A stretch of 64,000 nucleotides of DNA from NCBI RefSeq assembly GCF_900116135.1, contig NZ_FOZX01000006.1:1-64000 (forward strand). The letters run 5' to 3'. The position numbers and the translations under genes are program-made. The DNA comes from Saccharopolyspora flava (GTDB lineage Bacteria > Actinomycetota > Actinomycetes > Mycobacteriales > Pseudonocardiaceae). Of the stretch, positions 10,637 through 18,615 are shown piece after piece (the first letter of the stretch is position 1; every line of letters begins with the position of its first letter). The notes under the pieces are model-generated. The model ran no database searches. It saw only the letters and a program-made list of their open reading frames with translations, and had not been told where the DNA came from.

Positions 10637-11523
10637 AGCAACCCCAATCCTTCCAGTTCGGCGACGGGGTCCTTCAGCGAGCACGAGCCGTACGAGGCGA
10701 AGACGTCGCGCACCGCGTTGGCCGCGTCGTCGGACAGCGAGCGGGCCTCCTCGGCCAGCGCGGCGCCGTCGGTGCTTTCCAGCGCCGCCCGCACATCCTT
10801 GCCGGAAAGGGAGCGCGCGGTCGCGACGAGCAGGTTGAGGAAACCGTGATGGGTGAATCCCGTTTCCGGGTCTTCGCCCCGGACGGCGGCGTTGAGGCCG
10901 GTGGTGGCCTTGAACGGGACGTCCAGCGATCCGGCGACGGCGAGGAACTCGGCGACCTCGTCGACGGTGGGCACGGCCACGGCGGTCTGGCCGCCGGTGC
11001 GCAGCTTGGGCCAGCAGCCGTGCTCGGCGACGCGGCGGATGCCGTCCAGCCAGCCCTCGCCGCCGCGGCGGGGCTCGACGACGCGGGTGATGTCCTCGGG
11101 CACGAACTCCGAGACGCGCTCCAGCCAGATGTCGTCGACGTCCGACGGCGCGGGCATCTCGACCATCCGCAGCGCGAGCAGCTCCTGCCTGCCCTCGATG
11201 ATCGACAAGGCCTTGGGCACGCCGCCCAGGCCGGTGTCGCACACCAGCGACAGCGGGATCGGCGAGGACGGCTTGGCCTTGGCCAGCTCGGTGATCAGCT
11301 CGGCGAGCCGGGACGCCTGGCACAGCATCGGCCCGAGCAGGCCGGCGAACTCACCGGCCCGCGCGTCCAGGTGGTCGGCGACCGCCTGCGGTACCGGGGT
11401 GGCCACCTCGTTGCGGTTTCCGGGTGGGAAGAGCGCGGCGTCATCGACCAGTCGGGCGAACAGGGGCGGGATGCCGCGCGGACCTGGCGCGCGAAGCTCA
11501 ACAGCGCTTGACACGGTGGACAC
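10633..11523 (-). CDS. conserved hypothetical protein coupled to fahA
   Basis: A 296-residue soluble protein with no motif I can name. It begins with a GIPPLFARLVDDAALFPPGN segment and has alternating helices and strands (for example PIPLSLVCDTGL, LRMVEMPAP, FKATTGLNAAV) suggesting a barrel-like alpha/beta fold. Its stop overlaps the TTG start of fahA, so the two are translationally coupled and probably function in the same pathway. The start is uncertain: GTG at 11523 is used, but a TTG at 11550 or a GTG at 11514 are possible and no good ribosome site is seen. The context suggests a role in tyrosine or aromatic-acid catabolism. Function unknown. Confidence 0.75.
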   Translation of the reverse strand: MSTVSSAVELRAPGPRGIPPLFARLVDDAALFPPGNRNEVATPVPQAVADHLDARAGEFAGLLGPMLCQASRLAELITELAKAKPSSPIPLSLVCDTGLGGVPKALSIIEGRQELLALRMVEMPAPSDVDDIWLERVSEFVPEDITRVVEPRRGGEGWLDGIRRVAEHGCWPKLRTGGQTAVAVPTVDEVAEFLAVAGSLDVPFKATTGLNAAVRGEDPETGFTHHGFLNLLVATARSLSGKDVRAALESTDGAALAEEARSLSDDAANAVRDVFASYGSCSLKDPVAELEGLGLL

Positions 11524-11550
11524 GCTAGTGCCGTTGCGCCGAGTGAACAA

Positions 11551-11859
11551 AGATGCCCGATAAACGGACGTCTGACCGGGTCATATGCGCCTCCCTGGGA
11601 CGAGTTTGGCGGCCATCATGCACCTCTGCGTAGTCGGCTCACCCACCACCCGGGTGGATTCGTCCGGATGACCACCCGCTCGGACCTGCGCTCACTGGTC
11701 CGGTCGGCTCCCCACGGCCACGTCGCACCTGGTAGTAAGGGGTCGGCGGGGAGTCCCGCAGCGCGTTCGAGATCCGCGATTCCGTGATCCGCTCACCGGG
11801 ACGGGGGCTTTTCCCGCGCTTCAGCTTAAGTTAGGCTTGCCTAAGTTGGAGGTGAGCAG
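11551..11859. other. divergent intergenic region upstream of the DUF2470 gene
   Basis: About 300 bases between divergent genes hold no convincing coding frame. Notable features are a 12-bp perfect palindrome CCACCCGGGTGG at 11646-11657, a possible operator, and the iron box at 11826-11844. The plus-strand promoter of the DUF2470 gene is expected close to the iron box, but no clear -35/-10 pair is visible. Confidence 0.6.
11826..11844 (+). promoter_or_regulatory. iron box (IdeR/DmdR1 operator)
   Basis: TTAAGTTAGGCTTGCCTAA matches the actinobacterial iron-box consensus TTAGGTTAGGCTAACCTAA at 16 of 19 positions. It ends 15 bases before the GTG of the next gene and just before its GGAGGTGAG ribosome site. 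A metallated IdeR/DmdR repressor bound here would block transcription when iron is plentiful. Confidence 0.8.
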
Positions 11860-12642
11860 GTGGGCGAGCAGACGATCCGCAAGCCGGCCCGGCCGAGCGC
11901 GGCGGAGCGAGCCAGGAGCATTGCCAAGCGCGGCGGGAAGGCGGCACTGCTGCCGTCCGGCGAGGTGTCGGCCCGCGTCGCCCCCTTGCTGCACCACGTG
12001 CACCCGGACGGGACCGCGACCGTGCTGCTCGCCGACGACCACCCGCTGGTCGCGGCCGGCTGGCACGCCCCGCGCGGCGAGCTCGCGGCGGTGCTGGAGG
12101 TCGCCGACCCGACCCCGGTGCGGCTGCGCGAACCCGTCCGCGGCCTGCTGTGGCTGACCGGCTGGCTCCGGCTGCTCAGCGCCGAGGAGGCGCACCACGA
12201 GGTGCTGTCCATCGTCGACGACCGGCCCGACCCGCGGCTGCTCGACGCCGGGCACGGCGCGAGCGTGCTGCGGCTGGAGTCCGCCTCGATCGTGCTCGCC
12301 GACGCCGAGGGCACCGACTCGGTGGACGCGACCGAGTTCCAGGCGGCCACGCCCGACCCGTTCTGCACCTTCGAGGACGACTGGCTGCGGCACCTGGAGC
12401 TCTCGCACCGCGACGTCGTCGGGCTGCTCTCCCGGCACCTGCCGGAGCAGCTGCGCGGCGGCCACATCCGCCCGCTCGGCCTGGACCGCTACGGCCTGCG
12501 GCTGCGCGTGGAGTCCTCCGACGGCGACCACGACGTCCGGCTGGGCTTCTCCCGCCCGGCCGACACCACCGAGCGCCTGGGCTTCGAACTCCGCCGCCTC
12601 GTCGGGTGCCCCTTCCTCGCCCAGCAGCGCAACGGCTCCTGA
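11860..12642 (+). CDS. DUF2470-domain protein, iron-regulated, heme-utilisation-like
   Basis: A 260-residue soluble protein. The N-terminal two thirds form a split-barrel-like region (ATVLLADDHPLVAAGW, LRLESASIVLADAEG). The C-terminal 80 residues (HLELSHRDVVGLLSRHLPEQ through the final helix) resemble DUF2470, the domain found at the end of HugZ/HutZ-type heme-degrading proteins and related flavin-binding-barrel proteins. An iron box directly upstream indicates iron-repressed expression, in keeping with a role in recovering iron from heme or siderophore. I see no catalytic residue that would prove heme oxygenase activity. The GTG start follows GGAGGTGAG. Confidence 0.8.
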   Translation: MGEQTIRKPARPSAAERARSIAKRGGKAALLPSGEVSARVAPLLHHVHPDGTATVLLADDHPLVAAGWHAPRGELAAVLEVADPTPVRLREPVRGLLWLTGWLRLLSAEEAHHEVLSIVDDRPDPRLLDAGHGASVLRLESASIVLADAEGTDSVDATEFQAATPDPFCTFEDDWLRHLELSHRDVVGLLSRHLPEQLRGGHIRPLGLDRYGLRLRVESSDGDHDVRLGFSRPADTTERLGFELRRLVGCPFLAQQRNGS

Positions 12643-12652
12643 CGAGATCGGT

Positions 12653-12726
12653 GACAGTTTTCATGAAAACTGTCCCCACCACCGAACCCCCCATCCCGAG
12701 GTGGGGAAGTTTTCATGAAAACTGTC
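12653..12726. repeat. composite palindromic element, GACAGTTTT family (copy P1)
   Basis: The left part is a perfect 22-bp palindrome (12653-12674) built as GACAGTTTT-CATG-AAAACTGTC. A second copy at 12707-12726 lacks one C. The two are linked through CCCCACC/GGTGGGG, so the whole forms one long imperfect inverted repeat of about 27 bp around a loop of about 19 bases. It fills the space between two convergent stop codons (10 nt and 5 nt away), suggesting a bidirectional terminator. Related elements occur at 20765, 31319, 32240 and 53333. Confidence 0.85.
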
Positions 12727-12731
12727 CCGGG

Positions 12732-13106
12732 TCAGGTGAGTTCGTCGGAGAACCAGGTCGCCGCGCGGGTGATGCGGCCGTGGCGGAAGCGCAGCGAGCC
12801 GTCCTCCCCCACGAGGACCGCCTCGGCGACCTGCTGCTGCCGGGTCACCAGCCACAGGAAGGCATGCGCCACCCGCCACGCCTGACCCTCGGTCAGACCG
12901 TCGGAGAAGCGGACCTGCAGACCGCCCGGCTCCGCGTACTGCAACTCCACCAGGAGCCCGTCGCGGATGCCGAAGAAGTCCGTGGCCCCCAGCGCGCTGT
13001 TGATCGAGTCGAAGTCGCGCACCTCCCGCAGCACGCGCATCGCCAGCGCGGGCAGGTTCTCGGCCAGCGGCTCGGCTTCCTGCGTTCCCCACACGTAAAC
13101 GTCCAC
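12732..13106 (-). CDS. hypothetical protein, 124 residues
   Basis: A small soluble protein beginning MDVYVWGTQEAEPLAENLPALAMRVL and ending in HGRITRAATWFSDELT. I do not recognise a family. The composition is acidic and mixed alpha/beta, with an aromatic-rich helix (GQAWRVAHAFLWLVTRQQ). The GTG at 13106 is chosen because a GAGAGG site lies six bases upstream; the GTG at 13112 would leave no spacing. The gene converges on the DUF2470 gene across the palindromic element. No functional prediction is made. Confidence 0.7.
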   Translation of the reverse strand: MDVYVWGTQEAEPLAENLPALAMRVLREVRDFDSINSALGATDFFGIRDGLLVELQYAEPGGLQVRFSDGLTEGQAWRVAHAFLWLVTRQQQVAEAVLVGEDGSLRFRHGRITRAATWFSDELT

Positions 13107-13221
13107 GCGCACCCTCTCGCGTCGGCGGCACTCATGCGACGGAGCGGGAGCCCTCAGCGGTTCCCCCTCTCTCCGGATCCAGTCGCGACGGGCATCCGGT
13201 GACGGCACCGCTGCGGGTACG

Positions 13222-14040
13222 GTGCGTCCGGTGAGCATCCTGCGCGCCTGGCTGAGCCCTACACGCCCCGATGAGCCCCAGGAGTTCACCGATTCGGCGG
13301 AGCGCAAGGCGATCGGTATCGAACTGCTCGTCGTCTTCGCGGTCACGCTGGGGATGTCGGGGCTGCAGAGCCTGATCTCGCTGCTCGACGCGCTGCTCCA
13401 GCCGACGCCGCTGGCGCAGCAGCAGGTCGCGATCAACCAGCCGCAGGCCGACCTCGGGCTGCTCGACCTGCTGGCGCAGCTGGTCAACGTGCTGCGGCTG
13501 GTCTCGTGGGGCGCGCTGGGGGCGTTCCTGCTGTGGCGCGGCGGGATGGCGCTGTGGCGGATCGGCCTGGACCGGACGCGGCTGGGCGACGACGCGCTGC
13601 GCGGGGCGGGACTGGCCGCGCTGATCGGGATTCCCGGGCTGGGCCTGTACCTGCTGGCGCACGCGCTGGGCCTGAGCCTGACCGTGCAGCCCTCGACGCT
13701 GACCGACGCGTGGTGGCGGGTGCCGGTGCTGGTGCTGTCGGCGTTCGGCAACGCCTTCGCCGAGGAGGTCCTGGTCGTCGGCTACGTGCTGACCCGGCTG
13801 CGGCAGCTCGGCTGGGGCGAGAACCGCGCGCTGTGGCTGGCGGCGGTGCTGCGCGGCAGCTACCACCTGTACCAGGGCTTCGGCGGGTTCGTCGGCAACG
13901 TGGTGATGGGCCTGGTCTACGGCCGGATCTGGCAGCGCACCAACCGGCTGGTGCCGCTGGTCGTCGGGCACACGCTGATCGACGTCGTCGCGTTCGTCGG
14001 CTACGCGGCGCTGCGGGGTCACGTCGGCTGGCTGCCGTGA
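13222..14040 (+). CDS. CPBP-family intramembrane metalloprotease-like protein
   Basis: A 272-residue polytopic membrane protein with about six hydrophobic helices. The CPBP (CAAX protease and bacteriocin-processing) motifs are present: Glu181-Glu182 in AFAEEVLVVGY, His215 in GSYHLYQG, and His250/Asp254 in VGHTLIDVV. The Arg of the usual EExxxR motif is replaced by Val, so activity cannot be assumed, although the metal-binding Glu/His set remains. Eukaryotic relatives cleave prenylated CAAX proteins; bacterial members act in peptide maturation or membrane protein turnover. The substrate is unknown. It is monocistronic, and a second GTG nine bases downstream is an alternative start. Confidence 0.87.
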   Translation: MRPVSILRAWLSPTRPDEPQEFTDSAERKAIGIELLVVFAVTLGMSGLQSLISLLDALLQPTPLAQQQVAINQPQADLGLLDLLAQLVNVLRLVSWGALGAFLLWRGGMALWRIGLDRTRLGDDALRGAGLAALIGIPGLGLYLLAHALGLSLTVQPSTLTDAWWRVPVLVLSAFGNAFAEEVLVVGYVLTRLRQLGWGENRALWLAAVLRGSYHLYQGFGGFVGNVVMGLVYGRIWQRTNRLVPLVVGHTLIDVVAFVGYAALRGHVGWLP

Positions 14041-14160
14041 TCTTGGATTCCGGCACCGCGCGCAACGCATCGCCGGTTCAGGTCCCGGGAAAGTTAATGA
14101 TCCATCGAAATCGCGCGTGATCAGCGACGATTACGTTCGCCCCGACTAGGCTCTGCGGTT

Positions 14161-15381
14161 GTGACTCGACCGCACGTCCAGAGCGAGGTCGGACCGCTCA
14201 ACTCGGTGGTGCTGCACCGCCCCGGTTCCGAACTCAAGCGCCTCACCCCGCGCAACAACGACCAGCTGCTGTTCGACGCGATCCCCTGGGTCGACCGGGC
14301 GCAGGAGGAGCACGACGCCTTCGCCGAGGTGCTGCGCGGACGCGGCGTCGAGGTGCTGCTGCTGCGCGACCTGCTCACCGAGGCGCTCGCCGACGCCCGC
14401 GCGCGGGCCGCCGCGGTGCACACCGGCGTCGACGAGCTCAAGCTCGGCGCGGACGTCGCCGACACGCTGCGCTCGCACCTGTCGGGCGTCACCGACGCGA
14501 CGCTGGCCGAGGTGCTCATCGGCGGCATGACCTTCGAGGAGCTGCCGGAGGCGGAGGGCCGCTCGCTGGTGCGCCGGATGCACCGGCCGCACGACTTCGC
14601 CGTCGAGCCGCTGCCGAACCTGCTGTTCACCCGCGACTCGTCGGTCTGGATCGGCGACCGGGTGGCGATCGCGGCGCTGGCGATGCCCGCGCGGCGGCGC
14701 GAGTCGGCGATCACCGACCTGATCTACGCCTACCACCCGAGGTTCTCGCACGCGGCCCGCGCGTACGGCGCCCACTCGGCGCCGGTCGAGGGCGGCGACG
14801 TGCTGCTGCTGGCGCCCGGTGTGGTCGCCATCGGCGTCGGCGAGCGCACCACCCCGGCCGGCGCCGAGTCGCTGGCGCGGTCGATGTTCGCCGACGACCT
14901 CGCGCACACCGTGCTGGCGGTGCCGATCGAGCAGGCGCGCGCGTCGATGCACCTGGACACCGTGTGCACGATGGTCGACCGCGACGCGGTGGTGATGTAC
15001 CCGGCGGTCCAGCACTCGCTGACCGCCTACGCGCTGCGCCCGAAGGACGGCGAGCTGGACGTCTCCGGGCCGGCGCCGTTCCTGGACGCGGCGGCCGAGG
15101 CGATGGGCATCGACCGGCTGCGGGTGATCGACACCGGCCTGGACCCGGTGACGGCCGAGCGCGAGCAGTGGGAGGACGGCAACAACACGCTCGCGGTCGC
15201 CCCGGGCGCGGTGGTGGCCTACGAGCGCAACGCCGAGACGAACGCGCGGCTGGAGGACGCGGGCATCGAGGTGCTGCGGATCAGCGGTTCGGAACTGGGT
15301 TCCGGGCGGGGCGGTCCGCGGTGCATGTCGTGTCCGATCAGCCGGGCCCCGCTCGGTGACACGCGAATCGCGTCCACCTGA
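14161..15381 (+). CDS. arcA: arginine deiminase
   Basis: A 406-residue enzyme that hydrolyses arginine to citrulline and ammonia. The family motifs are complete: [11 protein letters not shown], the EGGDVLLL metal-free substrate loop, HLDTVCT with the catalytic His/Asp, and the nucleophile Cys388 in [11 protein letters not shown]. The length is normal. No arcB, arcC or arginine/ornithine antiporter is adjacent, so here it works alone, possibly for nitrogen supply or acid protection rather than in a full ATP-yielding ADI pathway. The GTG start gives the expected N terminus ([17 protein letters not shown]). Confidence 0.95.
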   Translation: MTRPHVQSEVGPLNSVVLHRPGSELKRLTPRNNDQLLFDAIPWVDRAQEEHDAFAEVLRGRGVEVLLLRDLLTEALADARARAAAVHTGVDELKLGADVADTLRSHLSGVTDATLAEVLIGGMTFEELPEAEGRSLVRRMHRPHDFAVEPLPNLLFTRDSSVWIGDRVAIAALAMPARRRESAITDLIYAYHPRFSHAARAYGAHSAPVEGGDVLLLAPGVVAIGVGERTTPAGAESLARSMFADDLAHTVLAVPIEQARASMHLDTVCTMVDRDAVVMYPAVQHSLTAYALRPKDGELDVSGPAPFLDAAAEAMGIDRLRVIDTGLDPVTAEREQWEDGNNTLAVAPGAVVAYERNAETNARLEDAGIEVLRISGSELGSGRGGPRCMSCPISRAPLGDTRIAST

Positions 15382-15545
15382 TCGGGCGAACAATTCCGGT
15401 GTGATCGAGAACAACCGCAGAATTTCGGCGGCACCCATAAGCGGAACCCGATATGTTGCTTCGGAGAACGACTTCGCCGCCGTTCCCGTTTTCCCCGGCA
15501 GCAGCGCTTCCACCTGCGGCGATGGCAAGGTGTGGCTCACCTTGA

Positions 15546-15619
15546 TTAATTGAGGCAAACCTTTCTCCAGGGCCCCGAGAACTAAGGTTACCCATACGAG
15601 AATTAGGTTCGCCTTGAAT
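15546..15619 (+). promoter_or_regulatory. candidate tandem iron-box region upstream of ferritin
   Basis: Three iron-box-like words lie in 74 bases: TTAATTGAGGCAAACCTTT (15546-15564, 13 of 19 matches), a half-site TAAGGTTAC (15583-15591), and TTAGGTTCGCCTT (15603-15615, with an intact left half). Ferritin genes of mycobacteria carry tandem boxes where IdeR acts as an activator when iron is abundant. The arrangement here fits that model, though each individual box is imperfect. Confidence 0.55.
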
Positions 15620-15653
15620 GTGATTGGACTGGTTCAAAACTATATTGAGCCCC

Positions 15654-16214
15654 ATGGCTGTCACCGCGAAGAAGATTCAGCACAAGGAATCGAAGTTCGA
15701 GCACCTGCTGCAGGAACAGGTCAAGAACGAGTTCACCGCCTCGCAGCAGTACATCGCGGTCGCGGTCTGGTTCGACGACAACGATCTGCCGCGGCTGGCC
15801 TCGCACTTCTACCAGCAGGCGCTGGAAGAGCGGAACCACGCGATGATGATCGTCCAGTACCTCATGGACAACAGCATCACGCCGCAGATCCCGGCCATCG
15901 AGCAGGTCCGCAACGACTTCACCGAGACCCGGGAGCTGATCGCGCTCGCCCTGGAGCAGGAGCGCGAGGTGACCCGCGAGATCGAGACGCTGGCCAAGAC
16001 CGCCCGCGAGGAGGGCGACTACATCGGCGAGCAGTTCATGCAGTGGTTCCTCAAGGAGCAGGTCGAGGAGGTCGCCTCGATGTCCACCCTGCTCAACGTC
16101 GTGGACCGCTCCAAGGGCAACCTCTTCGACGTCGAGAACTACCTCGCCCGCGAGCAGGTGGGCGACGAGGGCGCGGACCCGACGGCCCCCAAGGCCGCGG
16201 GCGGCGCGCTCTGA
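15654..16214 (+). CDS. ferritin (BfrB/FtnA-type iron-storage protein)
   Basis: A 186-residue four-helix ferritin. The ferroxidase ligands are visible: Glu26 in VKNEFTASQQYIAV with Tyr33, and Glu59xxHis62 in LEERNHAMM, with further acidic residues on the third and fourth helices (EQEREVTREIE, FLKEQVEEV). There is no haem-binding Met as in bacterioferritin. The ATG at 15654 gives the family N terminus; an upstream TTG at 15624 would add ten residues. It stores iron as a mineral and detoxifies Fe(II). The upstream iron-box cluster suggests iron-dependent, probably IdeR-activated, expression. Confidence 0.95.
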   Translation: MAVTAKKIQHKESKFEHLLQEQVKNEFTASQQYIAVAVWFDDNDLPRLASHFYQQALEERNHAMMIVQYLMDNSITPQIPAIEQVRNDFTETRELIALALEQEREVTREIETLAKTAREEGDYIGEQFMQWFLKEQVEEVASMSTLLNVVDRSKGNLFDVENYLAREQVGDEGADPTAPKAAGGAL

Positions 16215-16225
16215 CGTCCCGCTCC

Positions 16226-16260
16226 GATCACCCCGGGTGGCTCAGCCGCTCGGGGTGATC
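16226..16260. terminator. hairpin terminator between convergent genes
   Basis: GATCACCCCG (16226-16235) is perfectly inverted at 16251-16260 with a 15-base GC-rich loop. It lies 11 bases after the ferritin stop, and the stop of the opposite-strand gene (16242) falls in the loop, so it can terminate both transcripts. Confidence 0.6.
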
Positions 16261-16907
16261 TGCAGTTCGCTGGGCGAACCGTCGTCGGAGGAGCCCCCGC
16301 CGCCGGGCGAGCCCCCGCTCGACGGACCCCCGCCCGAGGAACCCCCACCGGACGGACCGCCACCGGACGGTCCCTCGCCGGACGGTTCCTGCATCTTGCT
16401 CGGGCTCTGCTGCTCCGACGGTCCCGGCTGTTGCTGCTGCGAGGTCTCCGGAGCCGGCTGCTGCTGGGAGGTCTCCGGGTCGGCGCTCTGCGACGGCGCG
16501 GTGCGCAGGATCGACGGGTCGTGGCTCTCGCTGATCGACGGCTCCGGCTCCTGCGGCGAGGTCTGCTGCCAGCGGGTGTCCGGCGGGGACGACGGCGGCG
16601 GGAGGTGCCCGGTCGGCGGCACCAGCGTGCCGGTCGACGGCAGCGGCGGCGGGACCTGCGGTCCGCCGGGCTGCTGGATCACCGGCTGCCGCGACGGCGA
16701 CAGCGGCGACTGGTCGTTGCCGACCAGCGCGACTCCCCCGCCCACCAGCAGCACCGCCCCCAGCGCGACGCCGGTGGCGGCGAGCATCGAGTTCCGCTGA
16801 CGGCGGCGACGCGCGGCGGCCACCAGCGACCACTCCGCGCCGGTGCGGACCGGGACGTCCAGCCGGTCGTCGCGCAGCAGGCGCTGCAGCTCGTCGTCCA
16901 GATCCAT
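16242..16907 (-). CDS. single-pass membrane protein coupled to the ECF sigma factor (putative anti-sigma)
   Basis: A 221-residue protein with a charged cytosolic N terminus of about 40 residues (DLDDELQRLLRDDRLDVPV), one membrane helix (about 43-64) and an extracytoplasmic region of about 150 residues made of Pro/Ser/Gln stretches and GGG-rich repeats. The ATG overlaps the sigma-factor stop (TGATG) and has GGAGGTGA in front, so it is co-translated with the sigma gene. That arrangement and topology are typical of anti-sigma partners. However, there is no HxxxCxxC zinc motif and the cytosolic part is short, so the anti-sigma role is an inference. Confidence 0.75.
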   Translation of the reverse strand: MDLDDELQRLLRDDRLDVPVRTGAEWSLVAAARRRRQRNSMLAATGVALGAVLLVGGGVALVGNDQSPLSPSRQPVIQQPGGPQVPPPLPSTGTLVPPTGHLPPPSSPPDTRWQQTSPQEPEPSISESHDPSILRTAPSQSADPETSQQQPAPETSQQQQPGPSEQQSPSKMQEPSGEGPSGGGPSGGGSSGGGPSSGGSPGGGGSSDDGSPSELQITPSG

Positions 16908-17407
16908 CACACGTCACCTCCCTCGACGGTCTCGCCGAGCCGCTTCCGCAAGGACGACAGAGCCTTGCTCGCCTGGCTCTTCACCGTTCCGCAGCTCACG
17001 CCGAGGGTCTCGGCGATCTCCAGTTCGGACAGACCTTCGTAGTAACGCAGCACGACCACCGCGCGTTGCCTCGGCGGGAGATCTCGCAGCGCCTGCCACA
17101 CCGGCTCGTTCTCCAACCGGTCGTGCTGCGGCACCGCGGGCACGTCCGGGAACTCGGCCAGCAGCGTCTCGCGGCGGGTCCGGCGCCAGCGGCTGATGTG
17201 CGCGTTCGCCATCGCCTTGCGCACGTAGGCCGTGGGGTCCTCGGTGGTGCGGCTGATCTTGCTCCAGCGCGCGCCGACCTTCTCCAGCACGGTCTGCACC
17301 AGGTCCGCCGCGTCGTGCGGGTTGCCGGTGAGGGCATGGCCGTACCGCATCAGCCCAGGTAGTGCCACCCGGACGAAGTCGGCGAAGTCGTCTTCTGTCG
17401 CAGCCAT
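16907..17407 (-). CDS. SigE-family ECF RNA polymerase sigma factor
   Basis: A 166-residue sigma factor of the streptomycete SigE-like group (TIGR02983 type). Region 2 covers about 5-75 (DDFADFVRVALPGLMRYGHALTGNPHDAADLVQTVLEKV). Region 4, about 105-160, ends in a helix-turn-helix (LSELEIAETLGVSCGTVKSQASKALSSLRKRLGE). It directs RNA polymerase to a specific promoter set, usually in response to envelope stress. The ATG at 17407 follows GGGGGA. It forms a two-gene operon with the membrane protein at 16242. The 230 bases upstream hold no gene. Confidence 0.92.
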   Translation of the reverse strand: MAATEDDFADFVRVALPGLMRYGHALTGNPHDAADLVQTVLEKVGARWSKISRTTEDPTAYVRKAMANAHISRWRRTRRETLLAEFPDVPAVPQHDRLENEPVWQALRDLPPRQRAVVVLRYYEGLSELEIAETLGVSCGTVKSQASKALSSLRKRLGETVEGGDV

Positions 17408-17637
17408 GTCCCCCCGGCGCGCCTGCCCAACAGGAAGCCCGGACGCCTCGGCAGCGGCCGGCACGGCAGGCGAGTGCGCGGTCACCCCTCCACCCCCTCG
17501 ACGCCGGGTCCCACTGTGGAGGGATACGCACCGCCGCGCCACTTCGTTGCCCGCAAGAACGAGATCACCCGAACGGAGCAGAAAAACGTGAAGGCTCGTT
17601 TGTGGTCGCCTTGCTCGGCGGTGCGCTGAGGGTCGAG

Positions 17638-18591
17638 TCAGCGGATGGTGATCTGGCGTCCGCGCAAGCCGTCCCGAGCGCGCCTCTCCGTGCTGGTGAG
17701 GGGCTCGTCTTCGAGGGAGGCCAGGGCCTCGTCGAGGCGGGAGCCGAGGGCGGCGGCCGGTTCGTCCCACTCGCGGGCGTGCAGTTCGCGGTCGAGGTCC
17801 CAGACCGGGACGAGCAGGCCGTGCGCGCGGAACGAGCCCGCGTAGCGGCTCTCCTCGCCCAGGGCGAGCTCGCCGCGGGCCGCGAGGCGGGCCAGCGCGG
17901 CCAGCAGCTTCTCCTCCGGTTCCGGGCGGACCCAGCGCAGGTGCGCCTTCTCGCCCGCGTCGACCCAGTAGGCCGAGTCGACGCCCTCGCCGCGGAGGCG
18001 GTCGGTGGGCATGATCGCGGCGTTGGCGCGCTCCAGCGACAGGGCGACCTCGCCCGTCGGGTCCACGTCCTCCGGCAGCCACCAGGCGAAATCGCCGTGC
18101 AGCTCGACGTCGAGGGCGGCGTCGGTGTCGATCAGGTCCTGCAGCCGGGTCGGCACCGCGCCGGCTTCGGCGGTCTCCGGGCCGACGACCGACAGCGACT
18201 GGCCCTCGCCGGCCTCCTGCACCCACTCGATCGCGCGCGCCAGGTCGCGGCTGATGTCACCGGAGTGCGTCTGCACCTGCAGGCCGACGAACCGGATGCC
18301 GTCGTTGCGGTGCAGCGCGGCGGCGGCCATCGGCAGCACCGTGGCCAGGGTGATCGCCGAGCCGTCGCGCATCGGCAGCGTCGCCGTCGCCGACGGGACG
18401 AACTCGCGCAGCGCGACCAGCTCGCACTCGGCGGCCAGGCCCTCGAACGGCCGGGTCACGATCACGTCAGCGGCGCCACCGGCCTTGCCGTGGCAGGCCT
18501 TGTAGCGCTTGCCCGATCCGCACGGGCAGGGCTGGCGGGGACCGACGGCCCCTTCGGTCTGGGCTGGCTTGGTCGCGGCTCGCTTCGACAC
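17638..18591 (-). CDS. DUF5926 protein with N-terminal SEC-C zinc motif
   Basis: A 317-residue protein. The N terminus carries a SEC-C-type zinc-binding motif, PCPCGSGKRYKACHG (Cys22, Cys24, Cys33, His34), as in the tail of SecA and in many adaptor proteins. The remainder matches the actinobacterial DUF5926 pattern: an alpha/beta domain with HGDFAWWLPEDVDPTGEVALSLERAN and DRLRGEGVDSAYWVDAGEKAHLRWVRP. The role is unknown; SEC-C domains usually bind protein partners. It is followed 25 bases earlier on the same strand by the GDPD gene, but the two are not overlapping. Confidence 0.88.
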   Translation of the reverse strand: MSKRAATKPAQTEGAVGPRQPCPCGSGKRYKACHGKAGGAADVIVTRPFEGLAAECELVALREFVPSATATLPMRDGSAITLATVLPMAAAALHRNDGIRFVGLQVQTHSGDISRDLARAIEWVQEAGEGQSLSVVGPETAEAGAVPTRLQDLIDTDAALDVELHGDFAWWLPEDVDPTGEVALSLERANAAIMPTDRLRGEGVDSAYWVDAGEKAHLRWVRPEPEEKLLAALARLAARGELALGEESRYAGSFRAHGLLVPVWDLDRELHAREWDEPAAALGSRLDEALASLEDEPLTSTERRARDGLRGRQITIR

Positions 18592-18615
18592 GGCTGATCC
18601 AATCGCTGACGGTGA

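Noticed and set aside
11646-11657. Palindrome CCACCCGGGTGG as a firm operator
   Set aside because: A 12-bp GC-only palindrome is not rare in DNA of this composition; mentioned only as part of the intergenic description.
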